From Clostridia bacterium (lineage in GTDB: Bacteria; Bacillota; Clostridia; Oscillospirales; Acutalibacteraceae): DNA of 64,000 nucleotides. Below are positions 1-7,586 of the stretch, one piece after another. Positions within the stretch are counted from its first letter, which is position 1; the number at the start of each line of letters is the position of its first letter. Location of the stretch: assembly GCA_024404095.1 (NCBI GenBank), contig JAKSQO010000005.1, positions 1-64,000 on the forward strand, written 5' to 3'. Under the pieces are notes generated by a model. That model was not told where the DNA came from. It saw only the letters and a list, made by a program, of their open reading frames with translations, and searched no databases. A program made the translations under genes and the position numbers.

Positions 1-48
1 GCTTGTAAAGTACAGTGTTATGCGGGCTTTGGGGTTATTCAGTGGATA

Positions 49-2076
49 TTATATACTTTTTAAAGCACCTGTCGGGCAGGATTCAACGCACTTCTGACAG
101 CCCTTACAGAAATCCGCAACGGCGGAATCCATAAACTCGGGCTTAATGACTGTTGAAAATCCTCTGCCTACAAGACCGAGAACACCCTTGCCGACCTCCT
201 CGTCGCAGATACGGACGCAGAGATTACAAAGAACACACTTGTTCTGGTCACGCTCAATCGAAATAAGCTTCTGCTCCTTCGGGCAGTTGTGTTTCTCACC
301 TGCGAAGCGTGACGGACAGACGTCATACTGATTTGCATATCTTATCAGCTTGCAGTCGTGATAATCGTGGCAACCGCACTCAAGGCAGCGTTTCGCTTCC
401 GCTCTCGCTGTTTCCTCGCTGAAGCCGAGATTGATTTCATTAAAATCGTGTTTTCTATCCTCGGGGCTTCTCTGCGGCATCTTTGCACGGCTGATTTTCT
501 GTCTGTCAGCTAAATCCTCTGCTGTGACAACCTTTTCCGAAACAAACGGCTTTTTATATCCGACAATCTCACCGTTAAGGTAACTGTCAATAACATTCAC
601 GGCCTTCTGAGCCTCACCGATAGCTTCAATCGCAATCGAAGCACCTCTGTTTGTTGCGTCACCGACAGCGAAAACGCCGTCAACGCTTGTTCTGAATGTC
701 AGAGTATCAGCGGAAATGTTGCCGCGGTTTGTAAGTTCAAGAGCTTCAAAGCCGTTAATGCTGATTTTCTGACCAATAGCCATAATTACTGTGTCGAGGT
801 CGAGCACCTCAAAAGCGCCCTCAACGGGAACAGGCTTTCTTCTTCCGCCTGCATCGGGTTCGCCAAGCTCCATTTTCTGAAGCTTAACAGCCTTAACCCT
901 GCCGTTTTCACCGATGATTTCAACAGGGTTGCAAAGGAATTTGAATGTTACGCCCTCTTCCTCAGCTTCATCAATTTCGACCTTTTCGGCAGGCATTTCA
1001 GCTCTTGTACGTCTGTAAATGACGTAAACCTCTTCCGCACCAAGCCTTACCGCTGAACGGCACGCATCCATCGCTGTGTTGCCGCCGCCGATAACAGCGA
1101 CCTTTTTGCCGATGTCGGCAGGTGTGTGAAGAGCGACACCGCGGAGAAAATCAATACCGCCGAGAACGCCGTCAAGCTCTTCGCCTGTAACACCCATTGA
1201 GCTTGATTTCCACGCACCGATTGCAACAAGTGTTGCATCATATTTATTCTTTATATCGTCAAAAGAAATATCCCTGCCGATTTTCACGTTATCTATCATC
1301 TCGACACCGAGCTCCTCAATGGAAGCGATTTCCATGTCGAGAACCTCTTTGGGAAGACGGTACTGCGGAATACCGTAGCGGAGCATACCGCCCATTTTCG
1401 GCATAGCATCGTAAACCGTAACCTTGTGTCCCTTTACAGCGAGAAAGTAAGCCGCTGTAAGACCTGCGGGACCGCCGCCGATGATACCGACTGATTTGCC
1501 TGTGCAGTCAGCCTTTTCGGGCATGAACTTGTCACCTGACTTGAGGTCGATATCAGCCGCAAAGGACTTAAGGAATGCAATTGAAATCGGTTCTTCAACC
1601 ATCTTTCTGCGGCAGGCTGTCTCACAAGGATGAGGACAAACACGTCCGATTGATGCAGGCAGAGGAACTCTGTCCTTTACAAGAGCAACAGCTTCCTTGT
1701 ACTTGCCCTGTGCGATGAGCTTGACATAGCCCTGACAGTCTGTGCCTGCGGGACAGTTGAGCGAGCAAGGACCCTTGCAGTCACCTGTATGATCGGACAT
1801 AAGAAGCTCAAGAGCAATCTTTCTTGACTGCTTAACTCTCGGGGTGTTTGTATTTATAACCATTCCGTCACCTGCAACGGCTGAGCACGCACGAAGAAGC
1901 TTCGGAATACCCTCTGCCTCAACCACGCAGAGTCCGCAAGCACCGTAGGGCTTGATTTTTTCCACATAGCAGAGTGTCGGAATTTCAATACCGTTTGCCT
2001 CGGCGATCTGAAGGATAGTCTTTCCTTTTTCGGCAACGATTTCTTTTCCGTTAATAGTTACTTTAATTGTATCCAT
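49..2076 (-). CDS. NfnB/GltD-like FAD-dependent oxidoreductase with [2Fe-2S] and 2[4Fe-4S] domains
   Basis: This 675-residue cytoplasmic flavoprotein looks like an NAD(P)H:ferredoxin-type subunit. An N-terminal plant-type ferredoxin domain has cysteines C36, C47, C50 and C64. A GltD-like linker follows with C100, C104, C108 and C114. The FAD fold has GGGPAG at 200-205, a second Rossmann motif GGGNTAMDA lies near residue 330, and the C-terminus has CVLCNLCVRIC and CKGCQKCVESCP clusters. The start follows AGAGGTG. It is the third gene of a NuoE-NuoF-flavoprotein operon, 12 bp after its neighbour. In Sporomusa-type Nfn (StnABC) this architecture links NADP, NAD and ferredoxin pools. That assignment is inferred; a hydrogenase or formate dehydrogenase subunit could lie just beyond the window edge. 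Confidence 0.85.
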   Translation of the reverse strand: MDTIKVTINGKEIVAEKGKTILQIAEANGIEIPTLCYVEKIKPYGACGLCVVEAEGIPKLLRACSAVAGDGMVINTNTPRVKQSRKIALELLMSDHTGDCKGPCSLNCPAGTDCQGYVKLIAQGKYKEAVALVKDRVPLPASIGRVCPHPCETACRRKMVEEPISIAFLKSFAADIDLKSGDKFMPEKADCTGKSVGIIGGGPAGLTAAYFLAVKGHKVTVYDAMPKMGGMLRYGIPQYRLPKEVLDMEIASIEELGVEMIDNVKIGRDISFDDIKNKYDATLVAIGAWKSSSMGVTGEELDGVLGGIDFLRGVALHTPADIGKKVAVIGGGNTAMDACRSAVRLGAEEVYVIYRRTRAEMPAEKVEIDEAEEEGVTFKFLCNPVEIIGENGRVKAVKLQKMELGEPDAGGRRKPVPVEGAFEVLDLDTVIMAIGQKISINGFEALELTNRGNISADTLTFRTSVDGVFAVGDATNRGASIAIEAIGEAQKAVNVIDSYLNGEIVGYKKPFVSEKVVTAEDLADRQKISRAKMPQRSPEDRKHDFNEINLGFSEETARAEAKRCLECGCHDYHDCKLIRYANQYDVCPSRFAGEKHNCPKEQKLISIERDQNKCVLCNLCVRICDEEVGKGVLGLVGRGFSTVIKPEFMDSAVADFCKGCQKCVESCPTGALKSI

Positions 2077-2088
2077 TCATATCACCTC

Positions 2089-3831
2089 TTAATCTACAAC
2101 TACTGCGCCGAACCTGCAGTTATTATGGCAGGCGCCGCACTTTATACATTTATCGGCATCAATCGAATGAGGATTCTTTACTGTTCCGCTGATTGCGTTG
2201 ACAGGACACTTCTTAGCACAGAGCGTACAGCCCTTGCACTTATCGGCGTCAATGCTGTATGTCAGCAGGTCAACACAAGCCTTTGCGGGACACTTCTTTT
2301 CATTGATATGAGCCTCGTACTCGTTTCTGAAATATTTGATTGTAGTAAGAACAGGGTTCGGAGCTGTCTGACCGAGACCGCAGAGTGCGCCGTCCTTAAT
2401 TGAATAGCAAAGCTCTTCAAGAAGCTCGATATCCCCTTCTTTTCCCTCGCCTTTTACAATTCTGTTGAGAATTTCAAGCATTCTCTTTGTGCCGATACGG
2501 CAATGAATACACTTGCCGCAGGATTCCTTGGCGGTGAAATCGAGGAAGAACTGAGCCATGCTTACCATGCAGGTCGATTCATCCATAACAACCATACCGC
2601 CCGAACCCATGATAGCACCTGTTGCGCCGAGAGCCTTATAGTCAATAACCGTATCAAGAAGATGTGCAGGAATACATCCGCCCGAGGGGCCGCCCATCTG
2701 AACTGCCTTGAACTCGGCGTCATTCTTTATACCGCCGCCGATATCAAAGATAACATCACGGAGAGTTTTACCCATCGGGATTTCAACAAGTCCGCCCTTC
2801 TTGATTTTACCTGTAAGAGCAAAAACCTTTGTGCCCTTGCTGCTTTCAGTACCCATTGTGCTGAAAGCAGCACCGCCGTTGAGCATAATCCATGAGACAT
2901 TGGCAAAGGTTTCAACATTGTTGATGTTTGAGGGCTTGTACCAGTAGCCCGACTGTGCCGGGAACGGAGGTTTAAGACGGGGCATACCACGCTCACCCTG
3001 AAGTGATTCGATAAGAGCTGTTTCCTCGCCGCAGACAAATGCACCTGCGCCTGCTTTGATTCTCATTTTGCAGGAGAATGAAGTACCGAGAATGTTGTCA
3101 CCGAGGTAGCCTTTTTCCTCAGCCTGTGCGATAGCGTTTGTAAGTCTTTCGATAGCAAGCGGATATTCGGCGCGGACATAAACAACGGCTTCCTTTGCGC
3201 CGATTGCATAAGCACCGATGAGCATACCCTCGATAAGATTGTGAGGGTCACTTTCGATAACAGCTCTGTCCATGAACGCACCGGGGTCGCCCTCGTCAGC
3301 GTTGCAGATAAGATATTTATAATCGCCCTGTGACTGACGTGCGGCATTCCATTTGAACCATGTCGGGAAGCCTGCACCGCCTCGGCCTGCAAGACCCGAA
3401 ACCTTTATCTCTTCGATAACCTCTTCGGGTGTCATAGTTGTAAGAACTTTCTTAAGTGCCTGATAGCCGTCCTCCGCAGTGTATTCGTCAATCTTTTCGG
3501 GATTGATGATACCGCAGTGACGAAGCGCTATTCTTGTCTGCTTGTCAAGGAAAGCCTTATCATCGTCTGAAATTTCGATATCGGCAACTGCGTCGGCGTT
3601 ACCGTTTACAAAATCAATAATTTTATCAGCGTCTGACGGCTGAATCTTAACAAGACGTTTAAGAAGTGTTTTGCCGTCATAGATATCAACAATAGGCTCG
3701 AGGAAGCACATACCGATACAGCCCGTAACGGTAAGCTCGGCAGAAGTACCCACCTGAGCCTCAAGAGCCGAATAAACCTTTGCTGCACCTGCGGCAATAC
3801 CGCAGCTGCCTTCACCGACTACTATACGCAT
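2089..3831 (-). CDS. NuoF/HydB-like NADH-binding iron-sulfur flavoprotein
   Basis: This 580-residue protein has the order typical of HydB/StnB-type NADH dehydrogenase subunits. A short thioredoxin-like N-terminus is followed by the NADH/FMN domain with GRGGAGFPTW near residue 150, an SLBB region, the ESCGKCIHC cluster near residue 436, and a C-terminal double [4Fe-4S] domain (CKGCTLCAKKC and CIKCGACHNNC). It would oxidise or reduce NAD(H) and pass electrons through its clusters. The gene starts 2 bp after the NuoE-like stop and has a GGAGGG site overlapping that stop, so the two are translationally coupled. The C-terminal ferredoxin extension distinguishes it from complex I NuoF and points to a soluble electron-bifurcating complex. 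Confidence 0.88.
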   Translation of the reverse strand: MRIVVGEGSCGIAAGAAKVYSALEAQVGTSAELTVTGCIGMCFLEPIVDIYDGKTLLKRLVKIQPSDADKIIDFVNGNADAVADIEISDDDKAFLDKQTRIALRHCGIINPEKIDEYTAEDGYQALKKVLTTMTPEEVIEEIKVSGLAGRGGAGFPTWFKWNAARQSQGDYKYLICNADEGDPGAFMDRAVIESDPHNLIEGMLIGAYAIGAKEAVVYVRAEYPLAIERLTNAIAQAEEKGYLGDNILGTSFSCKMRIKAGAGAFVCGEETALIESLQGERGMPRLKPPFPAQSGYWYKPSNINNVETFANVSWIMLNGGAAFSTMGTESSKGTKVFALTGKIKKGGLVEIPMGKTLRDVIFDIGGGIKNDAEFKAVQMGGPSGGCIPAHLLDTVIDYKALGATGAIMGSGGMVVMDESTCMVSMAQFFLDFTAKESCGKCIHCRIGTKRMLEILNRIVKGEGKEGDIELLEELCYSIKDGALCGLGQTAPNPVLTTIKYFRNEYEAHINEKKCPAKACVDLLTYSIDADKCKGCTLCAKKCPVNAISGTVKNPHSIDADKCIKCGACHNNCRFGAVVVD

Positions 3832-3833
3832 TT

Positions 3834-4331
3834 TCAGCCCTCCTCCGCTTCTTTTCTTAAGTTTCTGAGAATTTCCTTTGCCTTATCGGGAGTAAGTCTG
3901 CCGTAGGTTTCATCGTTAATCATCATAACCGGTGAAAGTGAGCAGCAGCCGAGACAGGCAACATTTTTAAGAGTGAAAAGTCCGTCATTGGTTGTTTCTC
4001 CGTCGGAAATTCCGAGTTCGTCATAAATAGCCTGCTCAATTCGCTGAGAACCGTTAACATGGCAGGCTGTACCCTGGCAGAGCATAATGAGGTATTTGCC
4101 GACAGGCTTAAGTCTGAACTGAGAATAGAACGTAGCAACGCCCATAACCTTTGCAGGTGTGGAGCCGATACGCTCGGCAATATGGTAGAGAACGTCAACA
4201 GGAAGGTATCCGTAGATTTCCTGAGCATTCTGTAAAATCGTAATAAGGCTGCCGTCAACATCGGCATACTTCGCGAGAACATTTTCAATTAAAGATAAAT
4301 CACTTTTCTTGCATGAACAATCACAAGCCAT
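3834..4331 (-). CDS. NuoE/HydC-like [2Fe-2S] thioredoxin-fold subunit
   Basis: This 165-residue protein of the complex I 24 kDa family carries the [2Fe-2S] ligand pattern CQGTACHV and CLGCCSLSP. It has an extra cysteine-rich start (MACDCSC). The start at 4331 is chosen because AAAGGAGG lies the right distance upstream; a longer frame reaching 4415 has no ribosome site and would run into the promoter. It is the first gene of the redox operon and is expected to dock on the NuoF-like subunit as in HydC or StnC. A promoter of TTGATT-18-TACAAT type lies just upstream. Confidence 0.88.
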   Translation of the reverse strand: MACDCSCKKSDLSLIENVLAKYADVDGSLITILQNAQEIYGYLPVDVLYHIAERIGSTPAKVMGVATFYSQFRLKPVGKYLIMLCQGTACHVNGSQRIEQAIYDELGISDGETTNDGLFTLKNVACLGCCSLSPVMMINDETYGRLTPDKAKEILRNLRKEAEEG

Positions 4332-4358
4332 TTTATTACCTCCTTTTTGTGTGAATTT

Positions 4359-4388
4359 ATTGTAACATAGAAGTAAATATAAAATCAA
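4359..4388 (-). promoter_or_regulatory. Promoter of the NuoE-NuoF-flavoprotein operon
   Basis: On the minus strand TTGATT (4383-4388) and TACAAT (4359-4364) are separated by 18 bp. The -10 element lies about 28 bp upstream of the NuoE-like start codon. The call rests on sequence match only. Confidence 0.5.
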
Positions 4389-4408
4389 GATTTTAGGTGA
4401 TGAATATA

Positions 4409-4437
4409 TTGACAAATTGATATTTTTTTGTTAAAAT
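4409..4437 (+). promoter_or_regulatory. Promoter of tRNA-Ser
   Basis: TTGACA (4409-4414) and TAAAAT (4432-4437) are spaced by 17 bp. They end 20 bp before the first base of the tRNA. This is a near-consensus housekeeping promoter, divergent from the redox operon promoter. Confidence 0.75.
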
Positions 4438-4457
4438 ATCGGAGTTGAATTGAATAC

Positions 4458-4543
4458 GGAGAGTTGTCCGAGAGGTCGAAGGTGCAGCACTCGAAATGCT
4501 GTGTACGCAAGTACCTAGGGTTCGAATCCCTAACTCTCCGCCA
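4458..4543 (+). tRNA. tRNA-Ser (anticodon CGA)
   Basis: The 86-base gene folds as a class II tRNA. The acceptor stem is GGAGAGT/ACTCTCC. The anticodon stem CAGCA/TGCTG has loop CTCGAAA with anticodon CGA at 4492-4494, which reads UCG. The long variable arm is GTAC-GCAA-GTAC, the T arm is AGGGTTCGAATCCCT, the discriminator base is G, and CCA is encoded. Its last 19 bases recur downstream at 4712, 4888 (18 of 19) and 7625, which marks it as an integration or recombination target. Confidence 0.97.
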
Positions 4544-4582
4544 AAATAAAAGAGCTACCTGTAAGGTGGCTCCTTTTATTTT
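4543..4582 (+). terminator. Terminator after tRNA-Ser
   Basis: A long hairpin (AGCTACC pairing with GGTGGCT, extended by AAAATAAAAG and CTTTTATTTT with one bulge) begins at the last base of the encoded CCA. Its T-rich 3' arm gives an intrinsic terminator. Confidence 0.75.
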
Positions 4583-4598
4583 AATATAGAATTATGTA

Positions 4599-4735
4599 AG
4601 GGATTCGAACAAGGGCGGTCAGCTCGGCTGATTCAAGCAGTCCGGTGGACTGTTTGAAAGCCCGTGGTCAAGGAGCGAAGCGACGCGAAGACGTACGGCA
4701 GTACGCCGAAAAATCCCTAACTCTCCGCCAAAAGG
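4599..4735 (+). repeat. tRNA-linked structured repeat, copy 1
   Basis: This 137-bp unit starts with the reverse complement of the tRNA T arm (GGGATTCGAA) and ends with the tRNA 3' end plus CCA. It is nearly identical to 4774-4910. Internal hairpins include TCAGC-TCG-GCTGA and a 12-bp stem around GGT (CAGTCC-GGT-GGACTG core, extended by TTCAA/TTGAA). GGGC/GCCC can close these two into a junction. No reading frame is supported. Confidence 0.8.
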
Positions 4736-4773
4736 AAAAAGTGATGCCTTTGGCATTGCTTTTTTCTTTTTTG
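4711..4773 (+). repeat. Long direct repeat (att-like), left copy: tRNA-Ser 3' end plus terminator
   Basis: The block begins with the tRNA 3' end (AATCCCTAACTCTCCGCCA, 4712-4730). A hairpin GTGATGCC-TTT-GGCATTGC and a T-rich tail follow. The same block, with a few differences, is at 7624-7687, so the pair brackets the AT-rich island as direct repeats. The hairpin can act as an intrinsic terminator. Confidence 0.75.
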
Positions 4774-4910
4774 AGGGATTCGAACAATGGCGGTCAGCTC
4801 GGCTGATTCAAGCAGTCCGGTGGACTGTTTGAAAGCCCGTGGTCAAGGAGCGAAGCGACGCGAAGGCGTACGGCAGTACGCCGAAGAAATCCCTAACTCT
4901 CCGCCCAAAG
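4774..4910 (+). repeat. tRNA-linked structured repeat, copy 2
   Basis: Second copy of the 137-bp unit at 4599-4735. The hairpin near the 3' end, GGCGTAC-GGCA-GTACGCC, is perfect here, and it ends with another copy of the tRNA 3' end at 4888-4905. Tandem duplication at the tRNA end suggests repeated recombination between 3'-end copies. Confidence 0.8.
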
Positions 4911-4913
4911 GAA

Positions 4914-5119
4914 GCTGTCACATTTAGATGCAGAAAGCGGTTTATTCGACACGAATTTGTATGCGATACTACGAAAGTGCGAAAATACGCTTAGAAAAAC
5001 AACTTTTCTTATCAAGAAATATAAAAAAACAAGGAATTTAAAGGTTATAGTCCGATTAAATATACCTAAAAATCCCTTGTGCTTAAATTTTGTTTTCAGT
5101 CTGTGCTAAATGCGACAGC
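4914..5119 (+). mobile_element. Nested-palindrome element, copy 1 (MITE-like)
   Basis: About 206 bp bounded by imperfect terminal inverted repeats (GCTGTCACATTTAGATGCAG against the complement of CTGTGCTAAATGCGACAGC). Inside are an arm pair around AAGCG/CGCTT and an AT-rich palindrome ending in AAATCCCTTG. Two further copies are at 10093-10308 and 52934-53139. It has no coding capacity. The class is inferred from repetition and ends only; target-site duplications were not established. Confidence 0.65.
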
Positions 5120-5159
5120 AACTTATATTGAAATATACATTTTATTATAGATAAATATT

Positions 5160-5489
5160 TTACTGATTATTCATTTGAACGATTAATTTTATAATGCTTT
5201 TAATTGTAATTATTGTTTTTGTGTCAACTTTTTTAAGCATGTGCATTATTTCATTCAGTTGTTCTTCATCCTTATCATTGTTATCATATATTATTGCGTT
5301 GGCTGATACACCGAAAGCGTTACATATTTTAATTAATGTATCAATTGTCATACCCTTTTTTCCTGTTTCTATATCAGCTAGAAACTGACTTGAAATATTT
5401 GCTTTTTCAGCGAATTTTTCTCTTGAAAGATTTTGTTCTTCTCTTGTATCTCTGATTCTTTTTCCAATAGATTTATATTCATCAGTCAT
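5160..5489 (-). CDS. XRE-family transcriptional regulator
   Basis: This 109-residue protein has a Cro/CI helix-turn-helix over about residues 8-60 (KRIRDTREEQNLSREKFAEK, then the recognition segment around SSQFLADIETGKKG). A C-terminal helical tail rich in Lys and Ile follows. Start 5489 (ATG) is chosen over an in-frame GTG at 5498 because that GTG is part of the AAGGTG ribosome site. It is divergent from the peptide and ABC exporter genes and is the likely local repressor or activator. A perfect 12-bp tandem repeat in the shared intergenic region is a candidate operator. The ligand is unknown. Confidence 0.85.
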   Translation of the reverse strand: MTDEYKSIGKRIRDTREEQNLSREKFAEKANISSQFLADIETGKKGMTIDTLIKICNAFGVSANAIIYDNNDKDEEQLNEIMHMLKKVDTKTIITIKSIIKLIVQMNNQ

Positions 5490-5516
5490 TTTTATCACCT
5501 TCTTATATTATATAGT

Positions 5517-5577
5517 AAAAAAATAATCAAAAAAATAATCTAAAGTAGTTGACAATTTATAACTATAGATGTATAAT
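5517..5577 (+). promoter_or_regulatory. Candidate operator and consensus promoter of the peptide-ABC operon
   Basis: Two adjacent perfect copies of AAAAAAATAATC (5517-5528 and 5529-5540) lie just upstream of TTGACA (5549-5554), 17 bp, TATAAT (5572-5577). This is a fully consensus promoter. The direct repeat position suits the divergent XRE regulator. A loose inverted repeat around GTGCAC (about 5585-5606) lies downstream of the -10 element. Confidence 0.7.
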
Positions 5578-5631
5578 TACCATAACAATAATTGTGCACA
5601 TAATTGTAAAATTGATTACGGAGGTGAAATC

Positions 5632-5730
5632 ATGGTTTCAGGTGGAACATTTCTTGTAGGCTGTATTCTTTATTCTGCTGGTATTCTCGGTGGATCAGTG
5701 TGGCTCGCTAAGAAGAAAAAGAAAAAGTAA
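5632..5730 (+). CDS. Small glycine-rich membrane peptide (32 residues), bacteriocin- or signal-like
   Basis: A short frame runs from ATG 5632 to TAA 5730 behind a strong GGAGGTG ribosome site and a consensus promoter. The peptide begins MVSGGTFLVGC, has a hydrophobic stretch with glycines at 4, 5, 10, 17, 20 and 21, and ends with six lysines. That is one transmembrane helix with a glycine-zipper-like face and a cationic tail. A hairpin after its stop would make it more abundant than the ABC exporter that follows. Such order is common for membrane-active peptides with dedicated export or immunity transporters. No family is recognised, so the function is inferred from context. Confidence 0.65.
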   Translation: MVSGGTFLVGCILYSAGILGGSVWLAKKKKKK

Positions 5731-5738
5731 ATAGTTTT

Positions 5739-5780
5739 AGTACATCGTTTTGTAAAACAGAACGATGTACTATTTTATAT
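5739..5780 (+). terminator. Attenuating hairpin between peptide gene and ABC genes
   Basis: AGTACATCGTT (5739-5749) pairs perfectly with AACGATGTACT (5761-5771) across an 11-base loop. The tract after it (ATTTTATATTT) is a poor U-run. Partial termination or processing is likely, leaving read-through into the ABC genes. Confidence 0.7.
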
Positions 5781-5799
5781 TTGAAAAAGGATTTTACAA

Positions 5800-6483
5800 A
5801 TGATTAAGTACTCAAATATATATAAATCTTTTAAAAAGAATAGTGTATTGGAAAATATAAATATAACAATACCTTCTTCAGAAATTACAGCTTTAGTTGG
5901 CAAAAATGGTTCTGGTAAGACTACTCTGATGAGGTTAACAGCCTCCTTGCTATCACCTGATAAAGGAAAAATAGATTACAAAGGAAGTATTGGCATATTA
6001 TTAGGCGGAAGTATTAATCTATATGGAAATCTTTCTGTTGAAGAAAATATTGATTTTTTTGCTCGTTTACATAAATTAAGTAAATATGAATTTGAAAATA
6101 ATTTATCTGAAATCAATAAATTTATACAAATAGATGATTTTATGAATAAGAAATTTAATCAAATATCAAGAGGTATGCAACAAAAAACTGCACTTGTTAT
6201 TTCAATTATTCATAACCCTGATATTTTACTTCTTGATGAACCATCAACAGGATTAGATTTAATGGCAACTAAAGATGTATTCAATTTTGTAAAAATGCTA
6301 AAAGACAAAGAAAAAACAATCCTTATATCAACACATAATATTAGTGAAATTGCGGATTTAAGCGATAACATTGCCATTTTAAAGAATAAAACAATTTCAA
6401 AAATTGAAAAGCGAGAAATCTTTTTTGAAAACTGTGAAAAACAAGAACAATTAAATAAAATTTGTAATTACTTGGAGAAATAA
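5800..6483 (+). CDS. ABC transporter ATP-binding protein
   Basis: This 227-residue ATPase of the ABC-2/NatA type has Walker A GKNGSGKTT near residues 35-43, a Q-loop region, signature ISRGMQQK, and Walker B ILLLDEPSTGLD followed by the H-loop ISTHN. It would drive the permease encoded 1 bp downstream. Codon use is strikingly AT-rich compared with genes outside the island. Exporters of this class give immunity to, or export, hydrophobic peptides, antibiotics or ions. The adjacent peptide gene favours a peptide-related role, but this is inference. Confidence 0.9.
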   Translation: MIKYSNIYKSFKKNSVLENINITIPSSEITALVGKNGSGKTTLMRLTASLLSPDKGKIDYKGSIGILLGGSINLYGNLSVEENIDFFARLHKLSKYEFENNLSEINKFIQIDDFMNKKFNQISRGMQQKTALVISIIHNPDILLLDEPSTGLDLMATKDVFNFVKMLKDKEKTILISTHNISEIADLSDNIAILKNKTISKIEKREIFFENCEKQEQLNKICNYLEK

Positions 6484-6484
6484 A

Positions 6485-7549
6485 ATGCTAAAAACAATAT
6501 CCATAATTATAATTAAAGAATTAAAACTTATTGTACGTAATAGAGGTGTTTGGATTGTATTTCTATTACCCACTATTATATTTCCGATAATTAATATTGG
6601 GACAAGTTATTTTTGTAACACAAATAGTATAATTCAACAAAAATATAATATCTCGATTATTGGAGAAAACAAGTTTTATAATGATTTTTTCGAAAACCAA
6701 AACATTATTATTACAAAATGTAAAGATCCTTTAAAGAGTCTAACAAATAACGATATAGATTTAATTATTAATCTAGATAAATCAGTAATTACTTACAATT
6801 CTAAAAATATATTATCTCTTATAAAAGCAAATACATTAGGAGAAAGATTACAGCAATATTCAATTCAGAATTTAAATATACAAAAAAACATATTATGCAG
6901 AATAGAAAACGAGAAAGGATTTATAGAAACAGTAGATATTTCTTTGAATAAATTTCTTATGCCAATTGTTTTTATTGTTTTTGTTTCAAACAGTTGTTCA
7001 AACTATGCTGATGACATGTTCGCAGGCGAAAAAGAAAAGGGAACATTAGAAATTTTATTTTCTTCCAAGCTTAGCAAATCAACAATATTCCTTGGAAAAG
7101 TTTTCTCATTAATTATTATTGAATTATTGAGTACAATTATTAGTTTAATTTCATTTAATATAAGTGCTATGGGGAAACAATCACTTGATATTAATGACAT
7201 GCTGTACTTGTTTTTATCTGCAATATCTTTAGGTTGTATAAGTTCTTTTGTTTCATTATCAATATCTTTATTTTCACGAAACGTCAGGGAATCTCAAATT
7301 ATTAATAGTTTTGTATTATCTATACCGGTTACTCTATCTGTATTCAAAATATTATATAATAGCAAAGCTGGAAATTGGATATATACAATTCCAATAATTA
7401 ACTCGATTGAACTAATCACAAATTCATTATCTAACAACGGTAATATGGTTGCGGGAATAATAACTTTCTTAACAAACATAGCTTTATGCATCGTTATATC
7501 TTTCGTTTCAATTCGTTATATGAAAAAAGAAGTTGTTTTACAAACATGA
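6485..7549 (+). CDS. ABC-2 type transporter permease
   Basis: This 354-residue integral membrane protein has one N-terminal transmembrane segment (about residues 20-40), a large extracytoplasmic region, and five or six C-terminal segments from about residue 160. That is the NatB-like ABC-2 pattern. The segment GEKEKGTLEILFSS matches the conserved motif before the second membrane helix. The start codon follows the ATPase stop by one base, so the pair is translationally coupled. Low GC sets it apart from flanking genes. The substrate is unknown. Confidence 0.85.
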   Translation: MLKTISIIIIKELKLIVRNRGVWIVFLLPTIIFPIINIGTSYFCNTNSIIQQKYNISIIGENKFYNDFFENQNIIITKCKDPLKSLTNNDIDLIINLDKSVITYNSKNILSLIKANTLGERLQQYSIQNLNIQKNILCRIENEKGFIETVDISLNKFLMPIVFIVFVSNSCSNYADDMFAGEKEKGTLEILFSSKLSKSTIFLGKVFSLIIIELLSTIISLISFNISAMGKQSLDINDMLYLFLSAISLGCISSFVSLSISLFSRNVRESQIINSFVLSIPVTLSVFKILYNSKAGNWIYTIPIINSIELITNSLSNNGNMVAGIITFLTNIALCIVISFVSIRYMKKEVVLQT

Positions 7550-7586
7550 TATAATGACAAAATTATTTTGCATAAAGAAGGATCAA

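Noticed and set aside
2503..2895. 130-codon plus-strand frame inside the NuoF-like gene
   Set aside because: Antisense shadow of a conserved gene, without ribosome site or recognisable domain. The same holds for similar frames inside other genes, such as 51042-52238 opposite GH51.
4599..4910. CRISPR array
   Set aside because: Only two units of 137 bp and no short regular repeats or spacers; no cas genes in the window.
5160..7549. Integrated phage or conjugative element with its own integrase
   Set aside because: No recombinase, phage or transfer gene is present between the repeats; only regulator, peptide and ABC genes.
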